DNA of 64,000 nucleotides from Janthinobacterium sp. CG3 (GCF_000344615.1 NZ_KB467825.1:97984-161983); one strand, 5' to 3'. Shown: positions 1 through 8,890, counted from the first letter of the stretch. The notes: generated by a model from the letters alone, not told the origin. Made by a program: numbers and translations.

Positions 1-572
1 AGCACGGTGGCGGCGAGGAACAGCGCGGTTTTGGCGCGCTGGCCTTCGCGCAGCGCGTGGTGCGAGATGGTCAGCGTAACGCCGGACAGCAGCAGCAGGG
101 CGGTGTTGATGGTCGGGATGGGGAAAGGACCCATGGTGGTGAATTCCTGCACCACGCCGGCCGGGCCGGTGTTGCCCCAGTGGGCGGCGAAGTCCGGCCA
201 GATGAATTTATGGTCCAGATCGCCCAACCACGGCATCGAAATGCTGCGGGCGTAGAACAGCGCGCCGAAGAAGGCGCCGAAGAACATCACTTCGGAGAAG
301 ATGAACCAGCTCATGCTCCAGCGGAAGGAGTAGTCGATGCGCTGGCTGTACAGGCCCTTTTCGGATTCGCCGATGGCGTCGCCGAACCAGAAGTACAGCA
401 CCGCGATGGCGCCGAACAGGCCGACGAACGTCAGGTACGGACCCCAGCCGGCGTCGTTGACCCACGCCGAGGCGCCGATCATCGTCAAGAGCAGGCTCAG
501 GCCGGCCAGCATAGGCCACTTGGATGGGCCTGGCACGAAGTAGTACGGCGCGGCGGCGTGTGTTGAACTCAT
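1..572 (-). CDS. ctaE: Cytochrome c oxidase subunit III, 3' end cut by window edge
   Basis: Subunit III of the aa3/caa3-type terminal oxidase, an inner-membrane protein that stabilises the catalytic core. Only the first ~190 residues lie in the window; the frame is open at position 1. The translation shows a typical subunit III N-terminus (MSSTHAAAPYYFVPGPSKWP), a hydrophobic helix, the conserved FIFSEVMFF segment and a further helix containing SHHAL. Two in-frame ATGs lie at 578 and 572. The AGGAG motif directly abuts the first and is about 7 bases from the second, so 572 is chosen. It is the last visible gene of the minus-strand operon, after ctaC, ctaD, the small assembly protein, ctaG and the DUF2970 gene. 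Confidence 0.95.
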   Translation of the reverse strand, partial: MSSTHAAAPYYFVPGPSKWPMLAGLSLLLTMIGASAWVNDAGWGPYLTFVGLFGAIAVLYFWFGDAIGESEKGLYSQRIDYSFRWSMSWFIFSEVMFFGAFFGALFYARSISMPWLGDLDHKFIWPDFAAHWGNTGPAGVVQEFTTMGPFPIPTINTALLLLSGVTLTISHHALREGQRAKTALFLAATV

Positions 573-628
573 CTTCATCTCCTAAATCAATCTGTATTCG
601 GTGAACTGCTAATTTTTTTTACTGATGT

Positions 629-838
629 TTACAACACGACAAACTTGACGATGCCGATCAGGACGCCGACCAGGCAGGCCACCGCCAGCAAGCCGGCGAT
701 GACGATGTGGACCGGGTTCAACTTGGCCGCGTCGGCGTCGAAATCGCTTTTGCGGCGCAGGCCGGTGAACGACCACACCACCGCCTTCAGCGAATACAGG
801 AAGGACGCCTGCTTCGGCCGGTTTTTCAACTCGCTCAT
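629..838 (-). CDS. DUF2970 family small membrane protein
   Basis: A 69-residue protein of the DUF2970 family, which recurs in betaproteobacterial cytochrome oxidase operons. The N-terminal half is basic and soluble (KAVVWSFTGLRRKSD); the C-terminal half is a single hydrophobic helix (IVIAGLLAVACLVGVLIGIV) ending in FVVL. It sits between ctaG and ctaE on the same strand, so a role in oxidase assembly or stability is likely from context, but no biochemical function can be read from the sequence. Confidence 0.85.
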   Translation of the reverse strand: MSELKNRPKQASFLYSLKAVVWSFTGLRRKSDFDADAAKLNPVHIVIAGLLAVACLVGVLIGIVKFVVL

Positions 839-860
839 GCCGCCATCCCCGTTGTCATGC

Positions 861-1415
861 TCACTGCGCCTGGCTCAGGCCGGCGATTTCAAAAAACGTG
901 TACGACAGGGTGATGGTCTTCACGTCCTTCGGCAGCGCCGGGTCGATGAAGAACACCACCGGCATCTGGCGCGCCTCGTTCGGTTTCAACGTCTGCTGTT
1001 TAAAGCAGAAGCATTCGACCTTCTTGAAGTGCGGCGTCGCGCTTTGCGGCGCGTAGCTCGGTATCGCTTGCGCGTTGACCGTGCGCGCCTGGGTGTTGAC
1101 CACTTCGTACATTACCGTCGCCAGTTCGCCCGGGTGCACCTTCATGCTGTTGACCACCGGGCGGAAGCGCCAGGGTCCCTGCGCGTTGCCGTCGAAATCG
1201 ACGGTGACGGTGCGGCTCTTGTCGACCTGGGTGTTCTTGTCGTACTCGACCGTGCCGTCCGGTTGGGTCAGCACGTTCACGCCCAACACCTCGCAAATCT
1301 GTTTGTAGACCGGGATCAGCGCGTAGCCGAAGCCAAACATCAACACCGCGACGACCAGCAACTTGCCGAGCATCTTGCGGTTCAAGCCTTTGACTTCTTG
1401 CGCGTCGTCGCTCAC
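861..1415 (-). CDS. ctaG: Cytochrome c oxidase assembly protein CtaG/Cox11
   Basis: Copper chaperone that delivers Cu(I) to the CuB site of subunit I; a 184-residue inner-membrane protein with a periplasmic beta domain. The N-terminus is cytoplasmic, followed by a single membrane helix (LLVVAVLMFGFGYALIPVYK) and the Cox11 copper motif ECFCFKQQTL with its two cysteines. The GTG at 1415 is the start: it lies one base after the stop of the upstream 35-residue gene (1417), consistent with translational coupling. The length is normal for the family. Confidence 0.95.
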   Translation of the reverse strand: MSDDAQEVKGLNRKMLGKLLVVAVLMFGFGYALIPVYKQICEVLGVNVLTQPDGTVEYDKNTQVDKSRTVTVDFDGNAQGPWRFRPVVNSMKVHPGELATVMYEVVNTQARTVNAQAIPSYAPQSATPHFKKVECFCFKQQTLKPNEARQMPVVFFIDPALPKDVKTITLSYTFFEIAGLSQAQ

Positions 1416-1416
1416 G

Positions 1417-1524
1417 TCAGCTCAGCCAAATGTGCTTGACGAAGACGGAGAGGAAGAACACCAGCGCGATCGAGCCGATGATCAGGCCGGTCTTCAGGTT
1501 GTTCGGTTTTTTCTGGTCTGACAT
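1417..1524 (-). CDS. Cytochrome oxidase small assembly protein (35 aa)
   Basis: A very short gene, easily missed, encoding 35 residues: it begins MSDQKKPNNLKTG, has one hydrophobic helix (LIIGSIALVFFLSVFV) and ends KHIWLS. This matches the small single-helix protein commonly found between ctaD and ctaG in Burkholderiales and named cytochrome oxidase small assembly protein. It starts 61 bases downstream of the ctaD stop and its stop is one base from the ctaG GTG. A role in oxidase maturation is inferred from family and position only. Confidence 0.8.
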   Translation of the reverse strand: MSDQKKPNNLKTGLIIGSIALVFFLSVFVKHIWLS

Positions 1525-1552
1525 GGCAGTCTGCTTTTCGTTCAATCAAGTG

Positions 1553-1576
1553 CGGGCCGGATGACGCTCCGGCCCG
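1553..1576 (-). terminator. Intercistronic GC-rich hairpin after ctaD
   Basis: A perfect inverted repeat CGGGCCGGA / TCCGGCCCG with a 6-base loop between the ctaD stop and the small assembly gene. No T-run follows on the minus strand, so it is more likely an mRNA-stabilising or partially attenuating hairpin than a full terminator. It could explain how the subunit I transcript is kept more abundant than that of the assembly factors. Confidence 0.4.
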
Positions 1577-1585
1577 TCAACGCCA

Positions 1586-3181
1586 TTATTTTACCGTCGG
1601 CGGGGTTTCAAAGGTGTGGAACGGGGCCGGGCTAGGCACGGTCCATTCCAGGCCTTCGGCGCCGTCCCATGGCTTCGCTTCGGCTTTTTTGCCGCCGCGG
1701 ATGGTCGGGATCACGACGAAGAACAGGAAGTACACCTGGCACAGGCCGAAGCCGAAGGCGCCGATGGTGGCCCACATGTTGAAGTCGGTGAACTGCGCCG
1801 GGTAGTCGGCGTAGCGGCGCGGCATGCCGGCCAGGCCCAGGAAGTGCATCGGGAAGAAGGTGATGTTGAAGGTCACCAGCGAAGCCCAGAAGTGCACCTT
1901 GCCGCGGAATTCGTTGTACATGTGGCCGGTCCATTTCGGCGACCAGTAGTAGAAACCGGCGAACAGGGCGAACAGCGAGCCGGCCACCAGCACGTAGTGG
2001 AAGTGCGCCACCACGTAGTAGGTGTCCTGCAGTTGGATGTCGATCGGCGTCACCGCCAGGATCAGGCCGGTGAAGCCGCCGATGGTGAACACGAAGATGA
2101 AGCCGACCGCGAACAGCATCGGGGTTTCAAACGACATCGAACCGCGCCACATCGTGGCGATCCAGTTGAACACTTTGACGCCGGTCGGCACCGCGATCAA
2201 CATCGTCGCGTACATGAAGAACAGCTGGCTGGTCACCGGCATGCCGGTGGTAAACATGTGGTGGGCCCAGACGATGAACGACAGGATGGCGATCGACGCG
2301 GTGGCGTAGACCATCGAGGCGTAACCGAACAGCGCCTTGCGGGCGAAGGCCGGCAGGATCTGCGAGACGATGCCGAAAGCCGGCAAAATCATGATGTAGA
2401 CTTCGGGATGGCCGAAGAACCAGAAAATGTGCTGGTACATGACCGGGTCGCCGCCGCCGGCGGCGTTGAAGAACGAGGTGCCGAAGTGGCGGTCGGTCAG
2501 GGTCATGGTGATGGCGCCCGCCAGTACCGGCATGACGGCGATCAGCAGGTAGGCGGTGATCAGCCAGGTCCAGCAGAACATCGGCATTTTCATCAAGGTC
2601 ATGCCAGGGCAGCGCATGTTCAGGATGGTGACGATGATGTTGATCGAACCCATGATCGACGAGGCGCCCATCAGATGCATGGCGAAAATCGCCATGTCCA
2701 TCCCCGGTCCCATTTGCGTCGACAGCGGCGCGTACAGCGTCCAGCCGGCGGCGGTGGCGCCACCCGGCACCAGGAACGAGGTCGCCAGCAGGATCGCCGC
2801 CGGCGGCAGCAGCCAGAACGAGAAGTTGTTCATGCGCGCGAACGCCATGTCGGAGGCGCCCACTTGCAGCGGGATCATCCAGTTGGCGTAGCCGACGAAG
2901 GCCGGCATGATGGCGCCGAACACCATCACCAGGCCGTGCATCGTGGTCAGCTGGTTGAAGAACTCCGGCTGGAAGAACTGCAGGCCCGGCTGGAACAACT
3001 CGCTGCGGATCAGCAGGGCGAGAACGCCGCCCGACATCAGCATGACGAAGGAGAACCACAGGTACAAGGTACCGATATCTTTATGGTTGGTTGCGAACAA
3101 CCAGCGTTGCAGGCCGTGCGGGTGATCGTGGGCGTGATCGTGGCCGTGGTCGTGCGCGTGATCCACTGTGCTTGTGCTCAT
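1586..3181 (-). CDS. ctaD: Cytochrome c oxidase subunit I
   Basis: Catalytic heme-copper subunit (531 residues, about 12 membrane helices) that reduces O2 and pumps protons. The sequence shows the CuB and cross-linked tyrosine segment [17 protein letters not shown], the two adjacent CuB histidines in VWAHHMF, and the heme-ligand region VVAHFHYVL. The N-terminus carries a histidine-rich stretch (repeated [11 protein letters not shown]) before the first helix, which resembles a metal-binding tail and is common in Burkholderiales subunits. The start at 3181 lies 14 bases downstream of the ctaC stop. Confidence 0.97.
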   Translation of the reverse strand: MSTSTVDHAHDHGHDHAHDHPHGLQRWLFATNHKDIGTLYLWFSFVMLMSGGVLALLIRSELFQPGLQFFQPEFFNQLTTMHGLVMVFGAIMPAFVGYANWMIPLQVGASDMAFARMNNFSFWLLPPAAILLATSFLVPGGATAAGWTLYAPLSTQMGPGMDMAIFAMHLMGASSIMGSINIIVTILNMRCPGMTLMKMPMFCWTWLITAYLLIAVMPVLAGAITMTLTDRHFGTSFFNAAGGGDPVMYQHIFWFFGHPEVYIMILPAFGIVSQILPAFARKALFGYASMVYATASIAILSFIVWAHHMFTTGMPVTSQLFFMYATMLIAVPTGVKVFNWIATMWRGSMSFETPMLFAVGFIFVFTIGGFTGLILAVTPIDIQLQDTYYVVAHFHYVLVAGSLFALFAGFYYWSPKWTGHMYNEFRGKVHFWASLVTFNITFFPMHFLGLAGMPRRYADYPAQFTDFNMWATIGAFGFGLCQVYFLFFVVIPTIRGGKKAEAKPWDGAEGLEWTVPSPAPFHTFETPPTVK

Positions 3182-3194
3182 ATGAAGCTCCTAA

Positions 3195-4406
3195 TTACTT
3201 GCGTGCAGCCAGAACTTCGGCTGGTTGAACGATGTTTTCTTCGGCCTTGTTCGACCAGTTGTTGCGGGTGTAGGTGATCACCGCCGCAATGTCCGTATCC
3301 GACAACTGCTTCCATGCTGGCATTTCCGACGGGTAGGCGCCGCTCTTCTGGCCGTGCAACAGTACCTTGATCTGCTCGGCCTTCGGACCGTTCACCACTT
3401 TCGAGCCGTCCAGCGCGGCGAAGGCGCCCGGCAAGCCCTTGCCGTTGGCCTGGTGGCAAACGATGCAATTGGTGGTGTAGACTTTTTCGCCCTTGGTTTT
3501 CAGCTCGTCGATGGTCCAGGTCTTGCTTGGATCGTCGGCCAGCGCGGCCATTTCTTTCTTCTTGCCGTCCACCCAGACTTTATAGTCTTCGGCCGAGACC
3601 ACATTGACGACGATGGGCATGAACGCGTGTTCCTTGCCGCACAGCTCGGCGCAATTGCCGCGGAACTTGCCGACGTGGTCGGCCTTGAACCAGGTGTCGC
3701 GCACGAAGCCCGGAATGGCGTCTTGCTTGACGCCGAAGGCCGGCACCGACCAGGCGTGGATGACGTCGTTGGCGGTCAGGACGATGCGGATTTTCTTGTT
3801 AACCGGGACCACGACTTCGTTGTCGACTTCGATCAGGTAGTTGTCGCCGCGTTTCTCGCTCGGCTGCACGCCGGGCGAACCCACTTGCGCGCGCGGGGTC
3901 GACAGGTTCGACAGGAAGGCAATGCCCTCGCCTTCGCCCTTGAGGTAGTCGTAGCCCCATTTCCACTGCATGCCGGTGGCCTTGATGGTGATGTCGGCGT
4001 TCGAGGTGTCCTTCATGCCGACCACGGTGCGGGTCGCCGGCAGGGCCATGCCGATCACGATCAGGAACGGCACCACGGTCCAGGCGATTTCGACGGTGGT
4101 GCTTTCGTGGAAGGTGGCCGGCTTGTGGCCCAGCGATTTGCGGTGTTTGAAGATCGAGTAAAACATCACGCCGAACACGGCGACGAAGATCACCAGGCAG
4201 ATGATCATCATCCAGGTGTGCAGATCGTAGATCTCGTGCGCGATTTGCGTCGCCGGTGGTTGCAGGTTCATTTCAAACGGAACTGGTCCGCCCGTGCCCG
4301 CATACTTGCCCGCCGCCGCGGCGGTATCGGCCGCCCACGCCGGGACGCCGGCCGCTGTCAACGACAGCCCGAGCATCAACGATTGAAGTCGCTTTGCATG
4401 TTTCAT
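3195..4406 (-). CDS. ctaC: Cytochrome c oxidase subunit II with fused cytochrome c domain
   Basis: CuA-carrying subunit II, 403 residues. A signal peptide (MKHAKRLQSLMLGLSLTAAG, then VPAWA) is followed by two membrane helices, a periplasmic cupredoxin domain with the CuA ligands in NCAELCGKEHAFM, and a C-terminal cytochrome c domain with the heme site NCIVCH. The fused heme domain makes this a caa3-type oxidase that can accept electrons directly from small c-type cytochromes. The start ATG at 4406 is chosen because it begins the signal peptide; the frame extends 40 codons further upstream but without signal-peptide character. First gene of the operon. Confidence 0.96.
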   Translation of the reverse strand: MKHAKRLQSLMLGLSLTAAGVPAWAADTAAAAGKYAGTGGPVPFEMNLQPPATQIAHEIYDLHTWMMIICLVIFVAVFGVMFYSIFKHRKSLGHKPATFHESTTVEIAWTVVPFLIVIGMALPATRTVVGMKDTSNADITIKATGMQWKWGYDYLKGEGEGIAFLSNLSTPRAQVGSPGVQPSEKRGDNYLIEVDNEVVVPVNKKIRIVLTANDVIHAWSVPAFGVKQDAIPGFVRDTWFKADHVGKFRGNCAELCGKEHAFMPIVVNVVSAEDYKVWVDGKKKEMAALADDPSKTWTIDELKTKGEKVYTTNCIVCHQANGKGLPGAFAALDGSKVVNGPKAEQIKVLLHGQKSGAYPSEMPAWKQLSDTDIAAVITYTRNNWSNKAEENIVQPAEVLAARK

Positions 4407-4823
4407 GTTTTCCCCAACCACCCAAAAATAAAAATATTTTTTTAAACGGCGCCGGGATTCGACCATCCGAACCGCCGTCGCTCCGCTAACTGCGCCACGG
4501 CCATGTTGCCGCCTTGCGCTAAACACCTACAGGTCCCATGCCGGCCCCGCGCGACAAAAACACATCGCACGAAAAGTCCGGCTGGAACCTTGACATCGCC
4601 ACCGGTGAACCTATATCACCCATGAACGCTGGCTTACCCTTGCCCGTTTGTCGCCCCGGCCGCCCGAGCTTTCGGGCCGCGTCCAGTGCTGACAAAATTA
4701 GTCAACGATTATAATCAAGAATTCCACACTTCATCAAGGGATAATCCACTCTGCGGGACCGCATTCGCCCCTTTCACACCCCTTTGCAACGATAGTAGAG
4801 CCGCCGCATCGGCCCAGTCCGGT
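4407..4823. other. Intergenic region upstream of ctaC (417 bp)
   Basis: Contains no convincing gene. It should hold the promoter of the minus-strand cytochrome oxidase operon; an AT-rich patch lies at 4429-4446. At 4446-4504, read on the minus strand, there is a D-arm-like and T-loop-like string (GCGCAGTTAGCGGAGCG ... GGTCGAATCCC) resembling a collapsed tRNA, but the arms do not pair properly. The stretch 4690-4740 is also AT-rich without a recognisable signal. Confidence 0.5.
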
Positions 4824-5735
4824 TTATTTCGGTTTGCGCGGCAAATCGAAGCGGATAATTGCCTCGCCGGCCTGGGTCGTGCGCGGCGCCGGCCGGAACG
4901 CGTGGCCGTAAATAATCTCGAAACTCAGCCCCAGCGTGCCGTCCGGCCGGCGCAGCGCCCGCAGCGCCGCCAGCATGCGGTCCCAGGCCGCCCTGCCCAT
5001 CAGGCCGCGGCGGCGCGTCTCCAGCGGATTGCCGCCCCAGGCGCGCACGTCGGCCAGCAAGGCGGCGGCGTTCGGGTAGGTGACGGTGATGGTTTCCATG
5101 TCCAGCACCGGCGTCGAAAAACCGACCTCGACCAACATGTCGCCGAAGTCGTGCATGTCGACGAAGGGCAGCGCCGGCGCCGCCAGGCCCGCCGCGGCGA
5201 ACGCCGCGCGCAGCTCCTTGAAGGTGTCCGGGCCGAAGCAGGAGAACATCAGCAAGCCGTCGTTGCGCAGCGCGCGGCGCCATTCGGCGAAGACGCGGTC
5301 GGGCAGCGGATGCCAGTGCAGCGCCAGGTTGGACCAGACCAGGTCGAGCGTGGCCGGCCCCAGCGGCAGCTGGGAGAAGTCGCCGCACAGCAGGTCGATG
5401 CCGGCCTTGGCCGGCAGCATCTTGCTGAGGAACTGGTTCAGCGCCGCCAGCTTGGTGGCCGGCGCCTTGGCCGCGCCGACCATCGCCGCGGCGGCGTCCA
5501 GGCCGAGGATCTGCGCCGCCGGGAAGTCCTTTTGCAGCAGCGCCAGGTCCAGGCCCGGCCCGCAGCCGGCGTCGAGTACGCGCTGCGGCGCGATCTTCAC
5601 CAGCGTCAGGCGCTCGTGCATGCGCGCGGCGATCTCGCGGCGCAGGAAATCGGACGGCTGCACGCGCGCCGGCCGCGAAAACAGTTCACGCACGCGCACC
5701 GTGTCGATCGGCGCGCTCATTTTGGGCGGGGTCAT
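4824..5735 (-). CDS. bioC: BioC-like SAM-dependent methyltransferase
   Basis: A class I methyltransferase, 303 residues. The glycine-rich SAM motif VLDAGCGPGLDLALL is near residue 50, with a post-motif DLVWSNLALHWHPLPD typical of the BioC/malonyl-ACP O-methyltransferase group, which primes pimeloyl-ACP synthesis for biotin. It is divergent from comF, and the two starts are only about 60 bases apart. No clear ribosome-binding site selects between ATGs at 5735 and 5720; the upstream one is given. Without a search it could be a related SAM methyltransferase rather than a true BioC. Confidence 0.65.
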   Translation of the reverse strand: MTPPKMSAPIDTVRVRELFSRPARVQPSDFLRREIAARMHERLTLVKIAPQRVLDAGCGPGLDLALLQKDFPAAQILGLDAAAAMVGAAKAPATKLAALNQFLSKMLPAKAGIDLLCGDFSQLPLGPATLDLVWSNLALHWHPLPDRVFAEWRRALRNDGLLMFSCFGPDTFKELRAAFAAAGLAAPALPFVDMHDFGDMLVEVGFSTPVLDMETITVTYPNAAALLADVRAWGGNPLETRRRGLMGRAAWDRMLAALRALRRPDGTLGLSFEIIYGHAFRPAPRTTQAGEAIIRFDLPRKPK

Positions 5736-5793
5736 AGTTGAATCGGATGAAGGTGAGATAATGCCGGCAGTGTACATGGAACGAGGCCAAGCG

Positions 5794-6543
5794 ATGCGAG
5801 ACCGTGCGCCGTTCGAATGGCGCGCGCTGGGGCCGGCCCTGCTGCGCGCGCTGCTGCCGGCCGCCTGCGCGCTGTGCGGCGGGCGCTGCGACGGCGCGCT
5901 GTGCGCGCCCTGCCAGGCGCAGTACCTGGGCCGGCGCCGGCCGCGCTGCCGGCAATGCGCCAATCCGCTGCCGCACGACGGCGGCGCCGACGGCGGCCCG
6001 TGCGGGCGCTGCCTGGCGCGCCCGCCGGCCTTCGACGCCACCGTGGTGGCGGCCGACTACGCCGCGCCGGTCGACCAGTTGCTGCTGCAGCTGAAATTCG
6101 GCGGCCGCCTGGCGCTGGCGCCGCTGTTTGCGCGACTGCTGCGCGACGCCGTGCTCGAACGCGGCGACGTCGCGCTGCCCGCCCTGCTCTGCCCGGTACC
6201 GCTGGGGCCGCGCCGGCTGGCCGAGCGAGGCTTCAACCAGGCGCTGGAAATCGCCCGGCCGCTGGCGCGCGCGCTCGGCGTCGCGCTGCACCCGGCGCTG
6301 GCGGCCAGGGTCCATGACACGCGGGCCCAGAGCCGGGTCGCGCCGCACGAGCGCGGCCTCAATATGCAACAGGCGTTCGCGCTGGCGCCGCACGCCGCCG
6401 CGCTGCTGCGCGGGCGCCACGTCGGCGTCGTCGACGACGTCATCACCAGCGGCCGCACGCTGGGGGAGCTGGCCGCCACGTTGAAACGCCACGGCGCCGC
6501 GCGCGTGACCAACCTGGTCTTCGCGCGCACGCCGCCGCACTAG
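5794..6543 (+). CDS. comF: ComF family phosphoribosyltransferase-like protein
   Basis: A 249-residue ComF/GntX-type protein: an N-terminal zinc-binding region with paired cysteines (ACALCGGRC, CAPC, CRQC, CGRC) and a C-terminal phosphoribosyltransferase fold with the PRPP motif VVDDVITSGRT near residue 210. Family members assist DNA uptake for transformation. ATG 5794 is chosen because a GAGG lies about 8 bases upstream; an in-frame ATG at 5776 is possible. It is followed 24 bases later by trmL. Confidence 0.88.
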   Translation: MRDRAPFEWRALGPALLRALLPAACALCGGRCDGALCAPCQAQYLGRRRPRCRQCANPLPHDGGADGGPCGRCLARPPAFDATVVAADYAAPVDQLLLQLKFGGRLALAPLFARLLRDAVLERGDVALPALLCPVPLGPRRLAERGFNQALEIARPLARALGVALHPALAARVHDTRAQSRVAPHERGLNMQQAFALAPHAAALLRGRHVGVVDDVITSGRTLGELAATLKRHGAARVTNLVFARTPPH

Positions 6544-6567
6544 TGTTTACTTAATAAGGAGAATGAA

Positions 6568-7038
6568 TTGTTTCACGTCGTCTTGGTAGAACCCGAAATC
6601 CCGCCCAACACCGGCAACGTCATCCGCCTGTGCGCCAACACCGGCGCCCAGTTGCATCTGATCGAACCGCTCGGCTTCCCGCTCGACGACGCCAAGATGA
6701 AGCGCGCCGGCCTCGACTACCACGACTACGCCACCATGAAGGTGCACGCCAACTGGGACGCCTTCATCGCCGCCACGTCGCCGGACCCGGCGCGCATGTT
6801 CGCCATGACCACGCACGGCTCGTCGCCGTTCGGCCAGGCCGCGTTCCAGCCGGGCGACGTGTTCGTGTTCGGCTCCGAGACCAAGGGGCTGGACCCGGCG
6901 CTGCGCGCATCGTTCCCGCCCGGCCAGCGCATCCGCCTGCCGATGCGCCCGGACAACCGCAGCCTGAACCTGTCGAACACGGTGGCGGTGGTGGTGTTCG
7001 AGGCGTGGCGGCAGAACGGCTACGCCGGCGGCGCGTAA
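6568..7038 (+). CDS. trmL: tRNA (cytidine(34)-2'-O)-methyltransferase
   Basis: A 156-residue SPOUT-class RNA methyltransferase that modifies the wobble ribose of certain tRNA-Leu. The N-terminus FHVVLVEPEIPPNTGNVIRL and the C-terminal knot segment LPMRPDNRSLNLSNTVAVVV are diagnostic, and FVFGSETKGLD forms part of the SAM site. The start is a TTG at 6568, supported by AAGGAG about 6 bases upstream; the nearer ATG at 6563 is in another frame and reads only a few codons. It is the second gene after comF. Confidence 0.93.
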   Translation: MFHVVLVEPEIPPNTGNVIRLCANTGAQLHLIEPLGFPLDDAKMKRAGLDYHDYATMKVHANWDAFIAATSPDPARMFAMTTHGSSPFGQAAFQPGDVFVFGSETKGLDPALRASFPPGQRIRLPMRPDNRSLNLSNTVAVVVFEAWRQNGYAGGA

Positions 7039-7088
7039 GGCGGCGTTTGCGGCGAAGCGCCGGGGCCGAGCCAATTGGCGCCTGGTAG

Positions 7089-7165
7089 GTCGGATCAGCG
7101 AAGCGTCATCCGACGTCAGGGCCGCCGTCGACGCCAGTCGGGTTGCGCCCCTTGGGCTAACCCGA
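7089..7165. repeat. Paired inverted repeats of dispersed REP-like type
   Basis: Two perfect 7-bp stems lie in the trmL-rfaE2 convergent gap: GTCGGAT/ATCCGAC at 7089-7114 around the loop CAGCGAAGCGTC, and TCGGGTT/AACCCGA at 7138-7165. The wording GGTCGGAT...GCGAAGCG...ATCCGACG resembles short palindromic elements scattered between genes in many proteobacteria. It may serve as a bidirectional transcription end or be a non-autonomous repeat; only a genome-wide count could decide. Confidence 0.5.
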
Positions 7166-7187
7166 GCTACACAAGCTGTCGGCGCAT

Positions 7188-7664
7188 CTAGCCGCCGCGC
7201 ACCTTGCTAAGCAGCTTGCTGGTGGAGCGGTCGTGCGCGAAGTCGATCGCCACCGCCTGGCCGCCGTAGGCCAGCACCGCCCGCCCTTCGGGGATCGCCG
7301 CCATGTCGTAGTCGCCGCCCTTGACGTAGATCTGCGGCCGGGTTTCCTGCACCACTTCGAGCGCGCTGTCCTCGGAAAACGGCACCACCAGGCTGACCGA
7401 TTCGAGCGCCGCCAGCACCGCCATGCGGTCCTCGCAGCCGTTCAGCGGCCGGTCGTCGCCCTTGCCCAGGCGCTTGACCGAGGCGTCGGTGTTGATCGCC
7501 ACCACCAGCGAGGCGCCCAGCGCGCGCGCCTGCGCCAGGTAGGTCACGTGGCCGCGGTGCAAAATGTCAAACACGCCGTTGGTGACGACGACCGGCTTGG
7601 GCAGCGCGGCGACGCGCTCCCGCAAATCGTTACGGCTGCAAATCTTGGTTTCGAATTCGGGCAT
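7188..7664 (-). CDS. rfaE2: D-glycero-beta-D-manno-heptose 1-phosphate adenylyltransferase
   Basis: A 158-residue nucleotidyltransferase that makes ADP-heptose for the lipopolysaccharide inner core. It has the cytidylyltransferase-like motif VVTNGVFDILHRGH with the catalytic HxGH, and the later segment VKGGDY. It corresponds to the C-terminal half of E. coli HldE; here it is a free-standing enzyme, as in many Betaproteobacteria, so the kinase half must be elsewhere. It is convergent with trmL and separated from the pilU paralogue by 38 bases on the same strand. Confidence 0.94.
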   Translation of the reverse strand: MPEFETKICSRNDLRERVAALPKPVVVTNGVFDILHRGHVTYLAQARALGASLVVAINTDASVKRLGKGDDRPLNGCEDRMAVLAALESVSLVVPFSEDSALEVVQETRPQIYVKGGDYDMAAIPEGRAVLAYGGQAVAIDFAHDRSTSKLLSKVRGG

Positions 7665-7702
7665 GGCTCATCTAGGTTGGGGTGGGTGGGGCCGGCGCTT
7701 TG

Positions 7703-8890
7703 TTAATGGCCCGGTTCTTCCTTCTCGTCCTCGGCGTCGATCTGCATGCTGAACTGGTCGGCCGCGCCTGCCGCCGCGCCGCCCGGCTCCTTGCGGTCGC
7801 CGCGCAGCTTGATCTGCAGGCGCAGGCCGTTGGCCGAGTCGGCGTTGCGGATCGCCTCGTCGTAGCCGATATAGCCCTTATTATAGAGTTCATACAGCGC
7901 CTGGTCGAAGGTGCACATGCCCAGTTCGCGCGATTTATGCATAATTTCCTTGATCGCCTGGAAATTGCCCTTCAATACCATCTCGGCGATCGTCGGCGTG
8001 TTCAGCAAAATCTCGATGGCCGCCTTGCGGCCCTGGCCGTCCTCGGTGCGCACCAGGCGCTGCGAGACGATGGCGCGCAGGTTCGACGACAGGTCCATCA
8101 GCAACTGCCCGCGGCGCTCCTCGGGGAAGAAGTTGATGATGCGGTCCATGGTCTGGTTGGAGTTGTTCGCGTGCAAGGTGCCCAGGCACAGGTGGCCGGT
8201 CTCGGCGAAGGCGATGGCGTGCTCCATCGTCTCGGTGTCGCGGATTTCGCCGATCAGGATCACGTCCGGCGCCTGGCGCAGCGTGTTTTTCAGCGCGTTG
8301 TGCCACGACAGCGTGTCGACGCCGACCTCGCGGTGGGTGACCAGGCAACGCTTGTTCTTGTGCACGTACTCGACCGGGTCCTCGACGGTGATGATGTGGC
8401 CGGCCGAATTGGCGTTGCGGTAGTCGATCATCGCCGCCAGCGTGGTCGACTTGCCCGAGCCGGTGCCGCCGACGACCAGCACCAGGCCGCGCTTGGTCAT
8501 GATGACGTCCTTGAGCACCTCGGGCAGCTCGAGCTTCTCGAAATTCGGTATTTCCGAGGCGATGGTGCGCACCACCATCGCGACGTTTTGTTGCTGTACG
8601 TAGACATTGACGCGGAAACGGCAGACCTCGGGCAGCGAAATGGCGAAATTGCACTCCATTTCCTGCTCGAACTCGCGCTTTTGCTTGTCGTTCATGATGG
8701 CCAGCGCCAGCGCCCGCGTCACCTCGCCGCTCAGGCGCTGCTGGCTCAGCGGCTTCATCGCGCCCTGCGACTTGATACTGGGCGGGAAATCGGCGGAAAT
8801 GAACAAGTCCGAGCCGCCCATGTGGTGCATCACCTTGAGCAGCTTGTGGATGTAGGCCAGCGCCTCTTCGGGGCCAAACGTGGATGACAT
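7703..8890 (-). CDS. PilT/PilU-family type IV pilus retraction ATPase (PilU-like paralogue)
   Basis: A 395-residue secretion ATPase of the PilT/PilU group. It has a PAS-like N-terminal domain, Walker A VVGGTGSGKSTTL near residue 135, the Asp-box and His-box segments (ITVEDPVEYVHKNK, HAIAFAETGHLCLGTLHANN) and the C-terminal segment KSRELGMCTFDQALYELYNK that is PilU-like and lacks PilT's AIRNLIRE. It is a second PilU-like gene: the canonical pilT-pilU pair lies at 14527-16724. The C-terminal 35 residues are an acidic, Ala/Gly-rich tail absent from the other copy. It is transcribed divergently from oxyR. Confidence 0.9.
   Translation of the reverse strand: MSSTFGPEEALAYIHKLLKVMHHMGGSDLFISADFPPSIKSQGAMKPLSQQRLSGEVTRALALAIMNDKQKREFEQEMECNFAISLPEVCRFRVNVYVQQQNVAMVVRTIASEIPNFEKLELPEVLKDVIMTKRGLVLVVGGTGSGKSTTLAAMIDYRNANSAGHIITVEDPVEYVHKNKRCLVTHREVGVDTLSWHNALKNTLRQAPDVILIGEIRDTETMEHAIAFAETGHLCLGTLHANNSNQTMDRIINFFPEERRGQLLMDLSSNLRAIVSQRLVRTEDGQGRKAAIEILLNTPTIAEMVLKGNFQAIKEIMHKSRELGMCTFDQALYELYNKGYIGYDEAIRNADSANGLRLQIKLRGDRKEPGGAAAGAADQFSMQIDAEDEKEEPGH

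Noticed and set aside
1616..3277. Plus-strand frame opposite ctaD
   Set aside because: His/Arg/Gln-rich antisense shadow of subunit I with no recognisable domain.
4446..4504. tRNA-like string on the minus strand upstream of ctaC
   Set aside because: It has D-arm-like and T-loop-like words, but it is too short, the acceptor ends do not pair and the T stem has mismatches, so it is not called as a tRNA; at most a remnant.
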